Below, piece after piece: positions 9,267 to 17,570 of a DNA stretch of 64,000 bases; position 1 is the first letter of the stretch, and each line of letters starts with the position of its first letter. Origin of the DNA: Streptomyces sp. CC208A (GTDB lineage: Bacteria > Actinomycetota > Actinomycetes > Streptomycetales > Streptomycetaceae); assembly GCF_030010625.1 (NCBI RefSeq), contig NZ_JASCXN010000006.1:62001-126000 (forward strand). The letters run 5' to 3'. A program made the translations under genes and the position numbers. Below the pieces are notes generated by a model that did no database searches, was not told the DNA's origin, and saw nothing but the letters and a program-made list of their open reading frames with translations.

Positions 9267-10127
9267 ATGCCCAAGGCCGTGAAGACACCCCGTGCCACCT
9301 CCCCGTCCGACGCTCAGGAGAGCGCGGCGGGGACCCGTGCCGCCGCGCAGCGGCTGAAGATGCGGCGGGAGCTGGCGGCCGCCGCGATGGAGCTCTTCGC
9401 GACCAAGGGGTACGAGGCCACCACCGTCGACGAGATCGCGGCGGCGGCCGGAGTGGCCCGGCGCACCTTCTTCCGCCACTTCCGGTCCAAGGAGGAGGCG
9501 ATCTTCCCGGACCACGACGACACGCTGGTGCGCGCGGAGGCGGTGCTGAACGCGGCCCCGCCGCACGAGCACCCGCTCGACACCGTGTGCCGGGGCATCA
9601 AGGAGGTCATGAAGATGTACGCGGGCTCCCCCGCGATCTCCGTGGCCCGCTACCGGCTGACGCGCGAGGTGCCGACGCTGCGGGAGCGCGAGATCGCCTC
9701 GGTGGCCCGTTACGAGCGGCTGTTCACCCGCTATCTGCTCGGCCACTTCGACGAGCGGGACCACCACGACGGCAACGACGACCCGCTGCTCGCCGAGGTG
9801 GCGGCCTCGGCGGTGGTCACCGCCCACAACCACGTGCTGCGGCGCTGGCTGCGGGCCGGCGGCCAGGGCGACGTGGAGGCCCAGCTGGACCACGCCTTCG
9901 CGATCGTCCGGGAGACCTTCGGCACGGGCATAGGCGCGGGCCGTCCGGGCCCCTCCTCCCCCTCCTCCTCGCAGCAGGCGCAGCAGGCGAAGGCCGCGCA
10001 GGAGCCCGCTCCGGAGCCGGCCGCCCGGGTCTCGGCCTCCGGTGACGTGATGGTCGCCGTGGCGCGTACCGACGCTCCGCTCGACGAGGTCATGCGGACC
10101 ATCCGGCAGGCACTCACGAAGGGCTGA
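9267..10127 (+). CDS. TetR/AcrR family transcriptional regulator
   Basis: A 286-residue repressor-type protein. Residues of about 30-78 form the TetR HTH (MELFATKGYEATTVDEIA, then GVARRTFFRHFRSKEEAIF). The ligand-binding part includes a His/Asp-rich loop (HFDERDHHDGNDD) and a Ser/Gln/Ala linker (SSPSSSQQAQQAKAAQ) before a short C-terminal extension unusual for the family. The start MPKAVKTPR is chosen; a Met six codons upstream is also possible. It sits between the hydroxyacyl-CoA dehydrogenase and ccr, so control of the ethylmalonyl-CoA genes by an acyl-CoA ligand is a reasonable inference. Candidate operators lie upstream of both neighbours. A strong hairpin follows the stop. Confidence 0.9.
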   Translation: MPKAVKTPRATSPSDAQESAAGTRAAAQRLKMRRELAAAAMELFATKGYEATTVDEIAAAAGVARRTFFRHFRSKEEAIFPDHDDTLVRAEAVLNAAPPHEHPLDTVCRGIKEVMKMYAGSPAISVARYRLTREVPTLREREIASVARYERLFTRYLLGHFDERDHHDGNDDPLLAEVAASAVVTAHNHVLRRWLRAGGQGDVEAQLDHAFAIVRETFGTGIGAGRPGPSSPSSSQQAQQAKAAQEPAPEPAARVSASGDVMVAVARTDAPLDEVMRTIRQALTKG

Positions 10128-10160
10128 GGCGCCCTTCTCCCGCACCTTCGAAGGTCCGAC

Positions 10161-10198
10161 ACGAGGGCCGCCCCCGGTTTCCCGGGGGCGGCCCTCGT
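10161..10198 (+). terminator. Hairpin terminator after the TetR gene
   Basis: A perfect 17-bp stem (10161-10177 with 10182-10198) closes a TTTC loop, about 33 bp after the TetR stop. It lacks a U-tract, as is common in Streptomyces. Confidence 0.85.
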
Positions 10199-10292
10199 CG
10201 TATCCGCCCAGGTCACAGCGGCATTCGATCGATCATCGCTCATCCGTGAGCACCTTTTCGCATCTGAGAGAAATTGTTGGCACGCAGTGCCT

Positions 10293-10304
10293 TGTCAGGT
10301 GACA
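10293..10304. promoter_or_regulatory. Inverted repeat in the ccr upstream region
   Basis: TGTCAGGTGACA has two perfect 5-base arms around a GG centre, in the AT-richer part of the ccr upstream region. A role as an operator, for instance for the adjacent TetR protein, is inference. Confidence 0.35.
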
Positions 10305-10547
10305 CGGCGTGCCATACGTTGATGTTGTCCGGGCGGCCGGAGCGCAGAGGAAGCTCGTGCTCCGGCTGTCCCCACAGCCCTACGGCCGTGCGCCCGGACG
10401 CCTGCGTCACAGGCAATCCCTCGCGCCCCACCGGGCGCCGCCACAGCACCACCGCGCCGAAACCGACGGCACACCTCCACAGCAGCAGCACTCCCCGACG
10501 CAACCCTCAGACGTCCGTTCCCGGACGCTCTCCGCCGGAGGCACCCC

Positions 10548-11885
10548 GTGAAGGAAATCCTGGACGCGATCCAGTCGCAGGACACCACGTCCGCCGACTT
10601 CGCGAACATCAAGCTCCCCGAGTCGTACCGGGCCGTGACCGTCCACAAGGACGAGGCGGAGATGTTCGCCGGAGTCGCCAGCCGCGACAAGGACCCCCGC
10701 AAGTCGCTCCACCTCGACCAGGTCCCGGTCCCCGAGCTCGGCCCGGGCGAGGCGCTCGTCGCCGTCATGGCCAGCTCCGTGAACTACAACTCGGTCTGGA
10801 CCTCGATCTTCGAGCCCGTCTCGACCTTCGGTTTCCTGGAGCGCTACGGCCGCCTCTCCGAGCTGACCAAGCGCCACGACCTGCCGTACCACGTCATCGG
10901 CTCCGACCTCGCGGGCGTCGTGCTGCGCACCGGGCCCGGCGTCAACGCCTGGAACCCGGGCGACGAGGTCGTCGCGCACTGCCTGTCGGTCGAGCTGGAG
11001 TCCTCCGACGGCCACAACGACACCATGCTCGACCCCGAGCAGCGCATCTGGGGCTTCGAGACCAACTTCGGCGGCCTCGCGGAGATCGCACTCGTCAAGT
11101 CCAACCAGCTGATGCCGAAGCCGAAGCACCTCAGCTGGGAGGAGGCGGCAGCCCCTGGACTTGTGAACTCCACCGCCTACCGCCAGCTGGTCTCCCGCAA
11201 CGGCGCCGGCATGAAGCAGGGCGACAACGTCCTCATCTGGGGCGCCTCCGGCGGCCTCGGCTCGTACGCCACCCAGTTCGCCCTGGCCGGCGGCGCCAAC
11301 CCGATCTGCGTCGTCTCCTCCCCGGAGAAGGCCGACATCTGCCGGTCCATGGGCGCCGAGGCGGTCATCGACCGCAACGCCGAGGGCTACCGGTTCTGGA
11401 AGGACGAGAACACCCAGGACCCGCGCGAGTGGAAGCGGTTCGGCTCCAAGATCCGCGAGCTCACCGGCGGCGAGGACATCGACATCGTCTTCGAGCACCC
11501 CGGCCGCGAGACCTTCGGCGCCTCCGTGTACGTCACCCGCAAGGGCGGCACCATCACCACCTGCGCCTCCACCTCGGGCTACATGCACCAGTACGACAAC
11601 CGCTACCTGTGGATGTCGCTGAAGCGGATCATCGGCTCGCACTTCGCCAACTACCGCGAGGCGTGGGAGGCCAACCGCCTGATCGCCAAGGGCAAGATCC
11701 ACCCCACCCTCTCCAAGACGTACACCCTGGAGGAGACCGGTCAGGCGGCGTACGACGTCCACCGCAACCTGCACCAGGGCAAGGTCGGCGTCCTCGCGCT
11801 CGCCCCCCAGGAGGGCCTCGGCGTCCGCGACGAGGAACTGCGCGCCCAGCACATCGACGCCATCAACCGCTTCCGCAACATCTGA
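10548..11885 (+). CDS. ccr: Crotonyl-CoA carboxylase/reductase
   Basis: Catalyses NADPH-dependent reductive carboxylation of crotonyl-CoA to ethylmalonyl-CoA, the committed step of the ethylmalonyl-CoA pathway and a source of ethylmalonyl extender units. It is a 445-residue member of the zinc-free medium-chain dehydrogenase superfamily. The nucleotide-binding region is WGASGGLGSYATQFA (231-245). The CO2-pocket residues described for the Kitasatospora enzyme are all present at the same numbering: Asn81 (VNYN), Phe170-Glu171 (WGFETNFGG) and His365 (GSHFANY). It starts at a GTG after GGAGGCA. It is the first gene of an operon with meaA 17 bp downstream. Confidence 0.98.
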   Translation: MKEILDAIQSQDTTSADFANIKLPESYRAVTVHKDEAEMFAGVASRDKDPRKSLHLDQVPVPELGPGEALVAVMASSVNYNSVWTSIFEPVSTFGFLERYGRLSELTKRHDLPYHVIGSDLAGVVLRTGPGVNAWNPGDEVVAHCLSVELESSDGHNDTMLDPEQRIWGFETNFGGLAEIALVKSNQLMPKPKHLSWEEAAAPGLVNSTAYRQLVSRNGAGMKQGDNVLIWGASGGLGSYATQFALAGGANPICVVSSPEKADICRSMGAEAVIDRNAEGYRFWKDENTQDPREWKRFGSKIRELTGGEDIDIVFEHPGRETFGASVYVTRKGGTITTCASTSGYMHQYDNRYLWMSLKRIIGSHFANYREAWEANRLIAKGKIHPTLSKTYTLEETGQAAYDVHRNLHQGKVGVLALAPQEGLGVRDEELRAQHIDAINRFRNI

Positions 11886-11902
11886 CCTCCTGGGGAACGC
11901 AC

Positions 11903-13963
11903 ATGACTGAGCGTCAGAAGGACCGGCCGTGGCTCATGCGGACCTACGCCGGTCACTCGACCGCCGAGGCGTCCAACGAGCTGTACCGGCGCAACCTCGC
12001 CAAGGGGCAGACCGGTCTGTCGGTCGCCTTCGACCTGCCGACCCAGACGGGCTACGACCCCGACCACGTCCTCGCCCGCGGCGAGGTCGGCCGGGTCGGC
12101 GTCCCCGTCTCGCACCTCGGTGACATGCGCCGGCTGTTCCAGGACATCCCCCTGGAGCAGATGAACACCTCGATGACCATCAACGCCACGGCGATGTGGC
12201 TCCTGGCGCTCTACCAGGTGGCGGCCGAGGAGCAGGGTGCGGACATCACCAAGCTCCAGGGCACCACCCAGAACGACATCGTGAAGGAGTACCTGTCGCG
12301 CGGGACGCACGTCTTCCCGCCCGGCCCCTCGCTCCGCCTCACGACCGACATGATCGCGTACACGGTCAACAACATCCCGAAGTGGAACCCGATCAACATC
12401 TGCAGCTACCACCTGCAGGAGGCGGGGGCCACTCCGGTCCAGGAGATCTCGTACGCGATGTCCACCGCCATCGCGGTCCTCGACTCCGTCCGCGACTCGG
12501 GCCAGGTGCCCGAGGAGCGGTTCGGCGAGGTCGTCGCCCGCATCTCCTTCTTCGTGAACGCGGGCGTCCGCTTCATCGAGGAGATGTGCAAGATGCGCGC
12601 CTTCGGCCGCATCTGGGACACCATCACCCGCGAGCGGTACGGCATCGAGGACGCCAAGCAGCGCCGCTTCCGCTACGGCGTCCAGGTCAACTCGCTGGGC
12701 CTCACCGAGGCCCAGCCGGAGAACAACGTCCAGCGGATCGTCCTGGAGATGCTGGCCGTCACCCTCTCCAAGGACGCCCGCGCCCGCGCCGTGCAGCTGC
12801 CCGCCTGGAACGAGGCCCTGGGTCTCCCCCGGCCCTGGGACCAGCAGTGGTCGCTGCGCATCCAGCAGGTCCTCGCCCACGAGTCCGACCTCCTGGAGTA
12901 CGAGGACATCTTCGCCGGCTCCCACGTCATCGAGGCCAAGGTCGACGCCCTCGTCACCGAGTGCCTGGCCGAGATCGACCGGATCCAGGAGATGGGCGGC
13001 GCGATGGCCGCCGTCGAGTCCGGCTACCTCAAGGCCCAGCTCGTCTCCTCGCACGCCGAGCGGCGCGCCCGGATCGAGTCCGGCGAGGACAAGATCGTCG
13101 GCGTCAACGTCTTCGAGACGACGGAGCCGAACCCGCTCACCGCCGATCTCGACACGGCGATCCAGACCGTCGACCCGGCCGTCGAGGCCCGCGTCGTCGC
13201 CGCCGTCGCCCGCTGGCGCGCCGAGCGGCAGGAGTCCACGGACCGCCAGGGCAACGGCGACCCGTTCGTCTTCCCCACCACCCAGCAGGCCCTGGAGCAG
13301 CTCAAGGAGGCCGCCCGCGGCACCGAGAACCTCATGGAGGCCACCCTGGAGTGCGCCCGCGCCGGTGTCACCACCGGCGAGTGGGCCGGGGCGCTGCGCG
13401 AGGTCTTCGGCGAGTACCGGGCCCCCACCGGCGTCTCCTCCGCCCCGGTCGCCGTGCCGGCCGAGTCCGGCTCCCCGCTGGCCGAGGTGCGCCGCAAGGT
13501 GGACCGCACCGCCGAGGACCTGGGTATCGGCAAGCTCCGCTTCCTGGTCGGCAAGCCGGGCCTCGACGGGCACTCCAACGGCGCCGAGCAGATCGCCGTC
13601 CGGGCCCGCGACGCCGGGTTCGAGGTGGTCTACCAGGGCATCCGGCTCACTCCCGAGCAGATCGTGGACGCCGCCCTGGAGGAGGACGTGCACGCCGTCG
13701 GCCTGTCGATCCTCTCCGGCTCGCACGCCCAGCTGGTGCCGGACGTCCTGGACCGGCTCAAGCAGGCCGGCGCCTCCGACATCCCGGTCGTGGTCGGCGG
13801 GATCATCCCGAACGCCGACGCCGAGGAACTGCGCCGGGCGGGTGTGGCCGCCGTCTTCACCCCGAAGGACTTCGGCATCACCGAGATCATCGGCCGTATC
13901 GTCGACGAGATCCGGAAAGCCAACAAGCTCAACCCCCTCGAAAGTACGGAGGTCCCCGCATGA
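11903..13963 (+). CDS. meaA: Ethylmalonyl-CoA mutase, B12-dependent
   Basis: Rearranges (2R)-ethylmalonyl-CoA to methylsuccinyl-CoA using adenosylcobalamin. The 686-residue protein has the mutase TIM barrel at the N-terminus (PWLMRTYAGHSTAEASNELY, GLSVAFDLPTQTGYDPDH). Its C-terminal B12-binding domain starts near residue 545 and contains the base-off motif DGHSNG, followed by SILSGSH and VVVGGIIPN. This full single-chain architecture distinguishes MeaA from two-subunit methylmalonyl-CoA mutases. The ATG follows a GGGGAA ribosome site 17 bp after ccr. The last bases overlap the next start as ATGA, which indicates translational coupling. Confidence 0.97.
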   Translation: MTERQKDRPWLMRTYAGHSTAEASNELYRRNLAKGQTGLSVAFDLPTQTGYDPDHVLARGEVGRVGVPVSHLGDMRRLFQDIPLEQMNTSMTINATAMWLLALYQVAAEEQGADITKLQGTTQNDIVKEYLSRGTHVFPPGPSLRLTTDMIAYTVNNIPKWNPINICSYHLQEAGATPVQEISYAMSTAIAVLDSVRDSGQVPEERFGEVVARISFFVNAGVRFIEEMCKMRAFGRIWDTITRERYGIEDAKQRRFRYGVQVNSLGLTEAQPENNVQRIVLEMLAVTLSKDARARAVQLPAWNEALGLPRPWDQQWSLRIQQVLAHESDLLEYEDIFAGSHVIEAKVDALVTECLAEIDRIQEMGGAMAAVESGYLKAQLVSSHAERRARIESGEDKIVGVNVFETTEPNPLTADLDTAIQTVDPAVEARVVAAVARWRAERQESTDRQGNGDPFVFPTTQQALEQLKEAARGTENLMEATLECARAGVTTGEWAGALREVFGEYRAPTGVSSAPVAVPAESGSPLAEVRRKVDRTAEDLGIGKLRFLVGKPGLDGHSNGAEQIAVRARDAGFEVVYQGIRLTPEQIVDAALEEDVHAVGLSILSGSHAQLVPDVLDRLKQAGASDIPVVVGGIIPNADAEELRRAGVAAVFTPKDFGITEIIGRIVDEIRKANKLNPLESTEVPA

Positions 13964-14925
13964 CCAGCCCCGTGAACCGGCTGCGCCCCCGCCGCTCCTG
14001 CCTGGCGGTGCCCGGCTCCAACCCGCGCTTCCTGGAGAAGGCGCAGGGTCTCGCCGCCGACCAGGTCTTCCTCGACCTGGAGGACGCCTGCGCCCCGCTG
14101 GCCAAGCCCGAGGCCCGCCACACCATCGTGAAGTTCCTGAACGAGGGCGACTGGACCGGCAAGACCCGCGTGGTCCGCGTCAACGACTGGACGACCCACT
14201 GGACGTACCGCGACGTCGTCACCGTCGTCGAGGGCGCCGGCCAGAACCTCGACTGCATCATGCTGCCGAAGGTCCAGGACGCCCAGCAGATCGTCGCGCT
14301 CGACCTGCTGCTCACCCAGATCGAGAAGACGATGGGCTTCGAGGTCGGCAAGATCGGCATCGAGGCGCAGATCGAGAACGCCCAGGGCCTCGTCAACGTC
14401 AACGCGATCGCCCAGGCCTCGCAGCGCGTCGAGACGATCATCTTCGGCCCGGCCGACTTCATGGCCTCCATCAACATGAAGTCGCTGGTCGTCGGCGAGC
14501 AGCCGCCCGGCTACCCGGCGGACGCGTACCACCACATCCTGATGAGCATCCTGATGGCCGCCCGCGCCAACAACCTCCAGGCGATCGACGGCCCCTACCT
14601 CCAGATCCGCAACCAGGAGGGCTACCGCGCGGTCGCGCAGCGCGCGGCGGCTCTCGGCTTCGACGGCAAGTGGGTGCTCCACCCGGACCAGGTCGCCGCC
14701 GCGAACGAGATCTTCTCGCCCTCGCAGGAGGACTTCGACCACGCCGAGCTGATCCTCGACGCGTACGACTACTACACGTCCGAGGCCGGCGGGAAGAAGG
14801 GCTCCGCGATGCTCGGCGACGAGATGATCGACGAGGCCTCCCGCAAGATGGCCCTGGTCATCTCCGGCAAGGGCCGTGCCGCCGGCATGCAGCGCACCAG
14901 CAAGTTCGAGATCCCGGAGGCGTAG
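13960..14925 (+). CDS. mcl1: L-malyl-CoA / beta-methylmalyl-CoA lyase (CitE-like)
   Basis: Cleaves beta-methylmalyl-CoA to glyoxylate and propionyl-CoA in the last part of the ethylmalonyl-CoA pathway. The 321-residue protein matches the HpcH/HpaI-CitE aldolase family: RRSCLAVPGSNPRFLEKA at the start, the metal/CoA segment FLDLEDACAPLAKPEAR, the acidic ligand region IEAQIENAQGLVN and GFDGKWVLHPDQV near the C-terminus. It overlaps meaA by four bases (ATGA) and is four bases from the hydratase start. The position in the operon makes the methylmalyl-CoA role far more likely than citrate lyase beta subunit. Confidence 0.93.
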   Translation: MTSPVNRLRPRRSCLAVPGSNPRFLEKAQGLAADQVFLDLEDACAPLAKPEARHTIVKFLNEGDWTGKTRVVRVNDWTTHWTYRDVVTVVEGAGQNLDCIMLPKVQDAQQIVALDLLLTQIEKTMGFEVGKIGIEAQIENAQGLVNVNAIAQASQRVETIIFGPADFMASINMKSLVVGEQPPGYPADAYHHILMSILMAARANNLQAIDGPYLQIRNQEGYRAVAQRAAALGFDGKWVLHPDQVAAANEIFSPSQEDFDHAELILDAYDYYTSEAGGKKGSAMLGDEMIDEASRKMALVISGKGRAAGMQRTSKFEIPEA

Positions 14926-14929
14926 CACC

Positions 14930-15499
14930 ATGCAGTTCGGCCGCACCTACGAAGAGTTCGAGATCGGCGCCGTGTACAAGCACTGGCCCGGGAAGACGGT
15001 CACCGAGTACGACGACCACCTCTTCTGTCTGCTGACGATGAACCACCACCCGCTGCACATGGACGTGAACTACGCGGAGAACACGACGGACTTCAAGAAG
15101 AACGTCGTCGTCGGCAACTACATCTACTCGCTGCTGCTCGGCATGTCCGTGCCGGACGTCTCCGGCAAGGCGATCGCCAACCTGGAGATCGAGTCGCTGC
15201 GGCACGTGGCGCCGACCTTCCACGGCGACACGATCTACGGCGAGACGACCGTCCTCGACAAGACCCCGTCGAAGTCCAAGAGCGACCGCGGCATCGTCTA
15301 CGTCGAGACCAAGGGCTACAAGCAGGACGGCACCCTCGTCTGCGTGTTCCGCCGCAAGGTGATGGTCCCGACGGCCGAGTACATCGACGCGCGCGGCGGC
15401 GAGCAGCCCGGCCGCCCGCCCGTCTCCCACCACCACCCTCAAACGGCGCCCCTGCGGGGCGACAGCGCCGATTCCGAGCTGAACGAACAGGGGAAGTAG
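14930..15499 (+). CDS. Mesaconyl-CoA hydratase, MaoC/hot-dog family
   Basis: Hydrates mesaconyl-CoA to beta-methylmalyl-CoA, feeding the preceding lyase. The 189-residue protein has a single MaoC-type hot-dog domain: FEIGAVYKHWPGKTVTEYDD at the front, then the hydratase segment DDHLFCLLTMNHHPLHMDVN with the expected Asp and His. It starts four bases after the lyase stop, with GGAG before it. The C-terminal 30 residues (after IDARGGEQPG) are Pro/His-rich and probably a lineage extension. It is the fourth gene of the operon and is followed two bases later by the acyl-CoA dehydrogenase. Confidence 0.9.
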   Translation: MQFGRTYEEFEIGAVYKHWPGKTVTEYDDHLFCLLTMNHHPLHMDVNYAENTTDFKKNVVVGNYIYSLLLGMSVPDVSGKAIANLEIESLRHVAPTFHGDTIYGETTVLDKTPSKSKSDRGIVYVETKGYKQDGTLVCVFRRKVMVPTAEYIDARGGEQPGRPPVSHHHPQTAPLRGDSADSELNEQGK

Positions 15500-15501
15500 T
15501 C

Positions 15502-16743
15502 ATGGCGCGACTCGCCCAGACCCACGGTCTGACCGACGTCCAGCAGGAGATCCTCTCCACCGTCCGGGACTTCGTCGACAAGGAGATCATCCCGGTCGCC
15601 ACCGACCTTGAGCACCGCGACGAGTACCCCCAGCAGATCGTCGACGGGCTCAAGGAGCTCGGCGTCTTCGGTCTGATGATCCCCGAGGAGTACGGGGGCC
15701 TGGGTGAGTCGCTGCTCACCTACGCGCTGTGCGTGGAGGAGATCGCGCGCGGCTGGATGTCGGTCTCCGGCATCATCAACACCCACTTCATCGTGGCGTA
15801 CATGCTCAAGCAGCACGGCACCCAGGAGCAGAAGGAGTACTTCCTTCCGCGGATGGCGGCCGGCGAGGTGCGCGGCGCGTTCTCGATGTCGGAGCCGGGG
15901 CTCGGCTCGGACGTGTCGGCGATCACGTCGAAGGCGGTGAAGGACGATGGGGGCACCTCCCATTCGAGCGCAGCCGAGAATGGGGGAGAGTACGTCCTGA
16001 ACGGCCAGAAGATGTGGCTGACCAACGGCGGTACGTCAACGCTGGTCGCCGTTCTCGTCCGAAGTGACGAAGGCCACCCCGAGGGCACCGCGCCCCACAA
16101 GTCGATGACGACCTTCCTCGTGGAGAAGGAGCCCGGCTTCGGCGAGGTCCGTCCCGGCCTCACCATCCCCGGCAAGATCGACAAGATGGGTTACAAGGGG
16201 GTCGACACCACCGAGCTCATCATGGACGGCCTGCGCATTCCGGCCAATCGGGTCCTCGGCGGGGTCACCGGGCGAGGGTTTTACCAAATGATGGACGGCG
16301 TCGAGGTCGGCCGCGTCAACGTGGCGGCCCGTGGTTGCGGCGTCGCGCAGCGTGCTTTCGAACTCGGCGTCCAGTATGCCCAGCAGCGTCACACTTTCGG
16401 AAAGCCGATCGCCCAGCACCAGGCCATCCAGTTCAAGCTGGCCGAGATGGCTACCAAGGTCGAGGCCGCCCATGCGATGATGGTGAACGCAGCACGCAAA
16501 AAGGACTCCGGGGAACGAAACGACCTCGAAGCAGGGATGGCGAAGTACCTCGCCTCCGAGTACTGCAAGGAGGTCGTGGAGGATGCCTTCCGCATTCACG
16601 GCGGCTACGGGTTCTCGAAGGAGTACGAGATCGAGCGGCTCTACCGCGAGGCGCCGATGCTGCTCATCGGTGAAGGTACCGCCGAGATCCAGAAAATGAT
16701 CATTGGCCGCAGGCTCCTGGAGGAGTACCGCTTCCAGGGTTGA
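15502..16743 (+). CDS. Acyl-CoA dehydrogenase, likely (2S)-methylsuccinyl-CoA dehydrogenase
   Basis: An FAD enzyme that probably oxidises methylsuccinyl-CoA to mesaconyl-CoA, completing the operon's route. The 413-residue protein has the three acyl-CoA dehydrogenase domains: the FAD motif FSMSEPGLGSDVSAI, the segment GRGFYQMMDGVEVGRVNVAA, and the C-terminal catalytic-Glu region IGEGTAEIQKMI. Two things are odd. A 14-residue insert (DGGTSHSSAAENGG) interrupts the loop before EYVLNGQKMWLTNGG; it is encoded by a REP-like palindrome, entered separately. From about 16050 onward, A/T-ending codons become clearly more frequent than in the first half and in neighbouring genes, which may reflect recombination. 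Confidence 0.92.
   Translation: MARLAQTHGLTDVQQEILSTVRDFVDKEIIPVATDLEHRDEYPQQIVDGLKELGVFGLMIPEEYGGLGESLLTYALCVEEIARGWMSVSGIINTHFIVAYMLKQHGTQEQKEYFLPRMAAGEVRGAFSMSEPGLGSDVSAITSKAVKDDGGTSHSSAAENGGEYVLNGQKMWLTNGGTSTLVAVLVRSDEGHPEGTAPHKSMTTFLVEKEPGFGEVRPGLTIPGKIDKMGYKGVDTTELIMDGLRIPANRVLGGVTGRGFYQMMDGVEVGRVNVAARGCGVAQRAFELGVQYAQQRHTFGKPIAQHQAIQFKLAEMATKVEAAHAMMVNAARKKDSGERNDLEAGMAKYLASEYCKEVVEDAFRIHGGYGFSKEYEIERLYREAPMLLIGEGTAEIQKMIIGRRLLEEYRFQG
15946..15988 (+). repeat. REP-like palindromic element inside the acyl-CoA dehydrogenase gene
   Basis: About 42 bp containing CCTCCCATTCGAGCG, then GCAGCCGAGAATGGGGGAG, folding into an imperfect hairpin. It resembles, from memory, a palindromic repeat (core GAGCG-A/C-AGCCGAGAGTGGGGGAG) scattered between genes in Streptomyces. 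Here it is inside a gene, and its length keeps the frame. Confidence 0.65.
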
Positions 16744-16913
16744 TTGTCGGTTTTGAGTCGATACGGCCGCGAAGAAGATCACACCCCGTGTTCGCCTTCC
16801 GGCCGTCGACTCTGTTCCTGGCTTGCCCAGTTGCGCCCCGCAACCGATAGCATCGCCGGAAAGCCGCCGTCCCCACATCGCCAGCGCGGCATCATCCGCT
16901 ACGAAGGTCATCC

Positions 16914-17570
16914 ATGCCCCACAGCCCAAACTCTGCACACCGCGACAGCCTCAAGGGCGTACGCATCGCACGCGGAGCGTCGCCGTGGCTTCTGCCCACC
17001 GTCGCCACGGCGGCGCTGAGCCTCGCGCGCTCCGGCCGTTCGAAGCGCGCCCGGGCCATCGCCGTGCCGACCACCGCGCTCGCGGCCGGCATGCTGTGGT
17101 TCTTCCGTGACCCCGAGCGCGAGATCGCTCAGGGCCGGGTCATCTCCCCCGCCGACGGCGTGGTGCAGAGCATCATGCCGTGGAAGGACGGGCGCACCCG
17201 GGTCGCCATCTTCATGAGCCCGCTCAACGTGCACGTCAACCGTGCGCCGCTGGCCGGCACGGTGACCTCGGTCGAGCACGTCCCGGGCGGCTTCGTCCCG
17301 GCGTTCAACAAGGAGAGCGAGAACAACGAGCGCGTCGTCTGGCACTTCGACACCGAGCTCGGTGACATCGAGATGGTCCAGATCGCGGGTGCCGTGGCAC
17401 GGCGCATCGTGCCGTACATCCCGCAGGGGACGAAGGTCGAGCAGGGTGACCGCATCGGCCTGATCCGCTTCGGCTCGCGGGTCGACATCTACCTCCCGGA
17501 AGGTGTCGATGTCGCCGTCGAGGTCGGTCAGACCACGACCGCGGGGGTGACTCGCATTGACCGTGATTGA
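16914..17570 (+). CDS. psd: Phosphatidylserine decarboxylase proenzyme
   Basis: Converts phosphatidylserine to phosphatidylethanolamine at the membrane. The 218-residue protein is the short bacterial form. Hydrophobic segments lie in residues 25-65, followed by the PSD core FFRDPEREIAQGRVISPADG, the His-containing FMSPLNVHVNRAPL, and the self-cleavage site near the C-terminus, where family LGST appears as RFGSRVD. The Ser in this motif becomes the pyruvoyl group. The ATG lies within GGTCATCCATGCCC with only weak Shine-Dalgarno complementarity. It overlaps pssA by 14 bases, so the two sequential steps of PE synthesis are translationally coupled. Confidence 0.95.
   Translation: MPHSPNSAHRDSLKGVRIARGASPWLLPTVATAALSLARSGRSKRARAIAVPTTALAAGMLWFFRDPEREIAQGRVISPADGVVQSIMPWKDGRTRVAIFMSPLNVHVNRAPLAGTVTSVEHVPGGFVPAFNKESENNERVVWHFDTELGDIEMVQIAGAVARRIVPYIPQGTKVEQGDRIGLIRFGSRVDIYLPEGVDVAVEVGQTTTAGVTRIDRD

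Larger units (their letters stand above)
10128..10547. other. Long leader/promoter region of the ccr operon
   Basis: This 420-bp gap holds the TetR gene's terminator, then an AT-richer stretch (about 10215-10320) containing an inverted repeat, and then about 200 bp of GC-rich leader. I see no convincing gene in it. The AT-richer stretch is the best place for the operon promoter, which would give a leader of roughly 200 nt or more. Confidence 0.5.

Noticed and set aside
6983-10238. The 14-mer TCGATCGATCATCG at 6983 and at 10225, with a near copy at about 7012, as a shared operator
   Set aside because: Two of the three copies lie within the coding start of the HEAT gene and distances to promoters differ; possible but too weak to list as a site.
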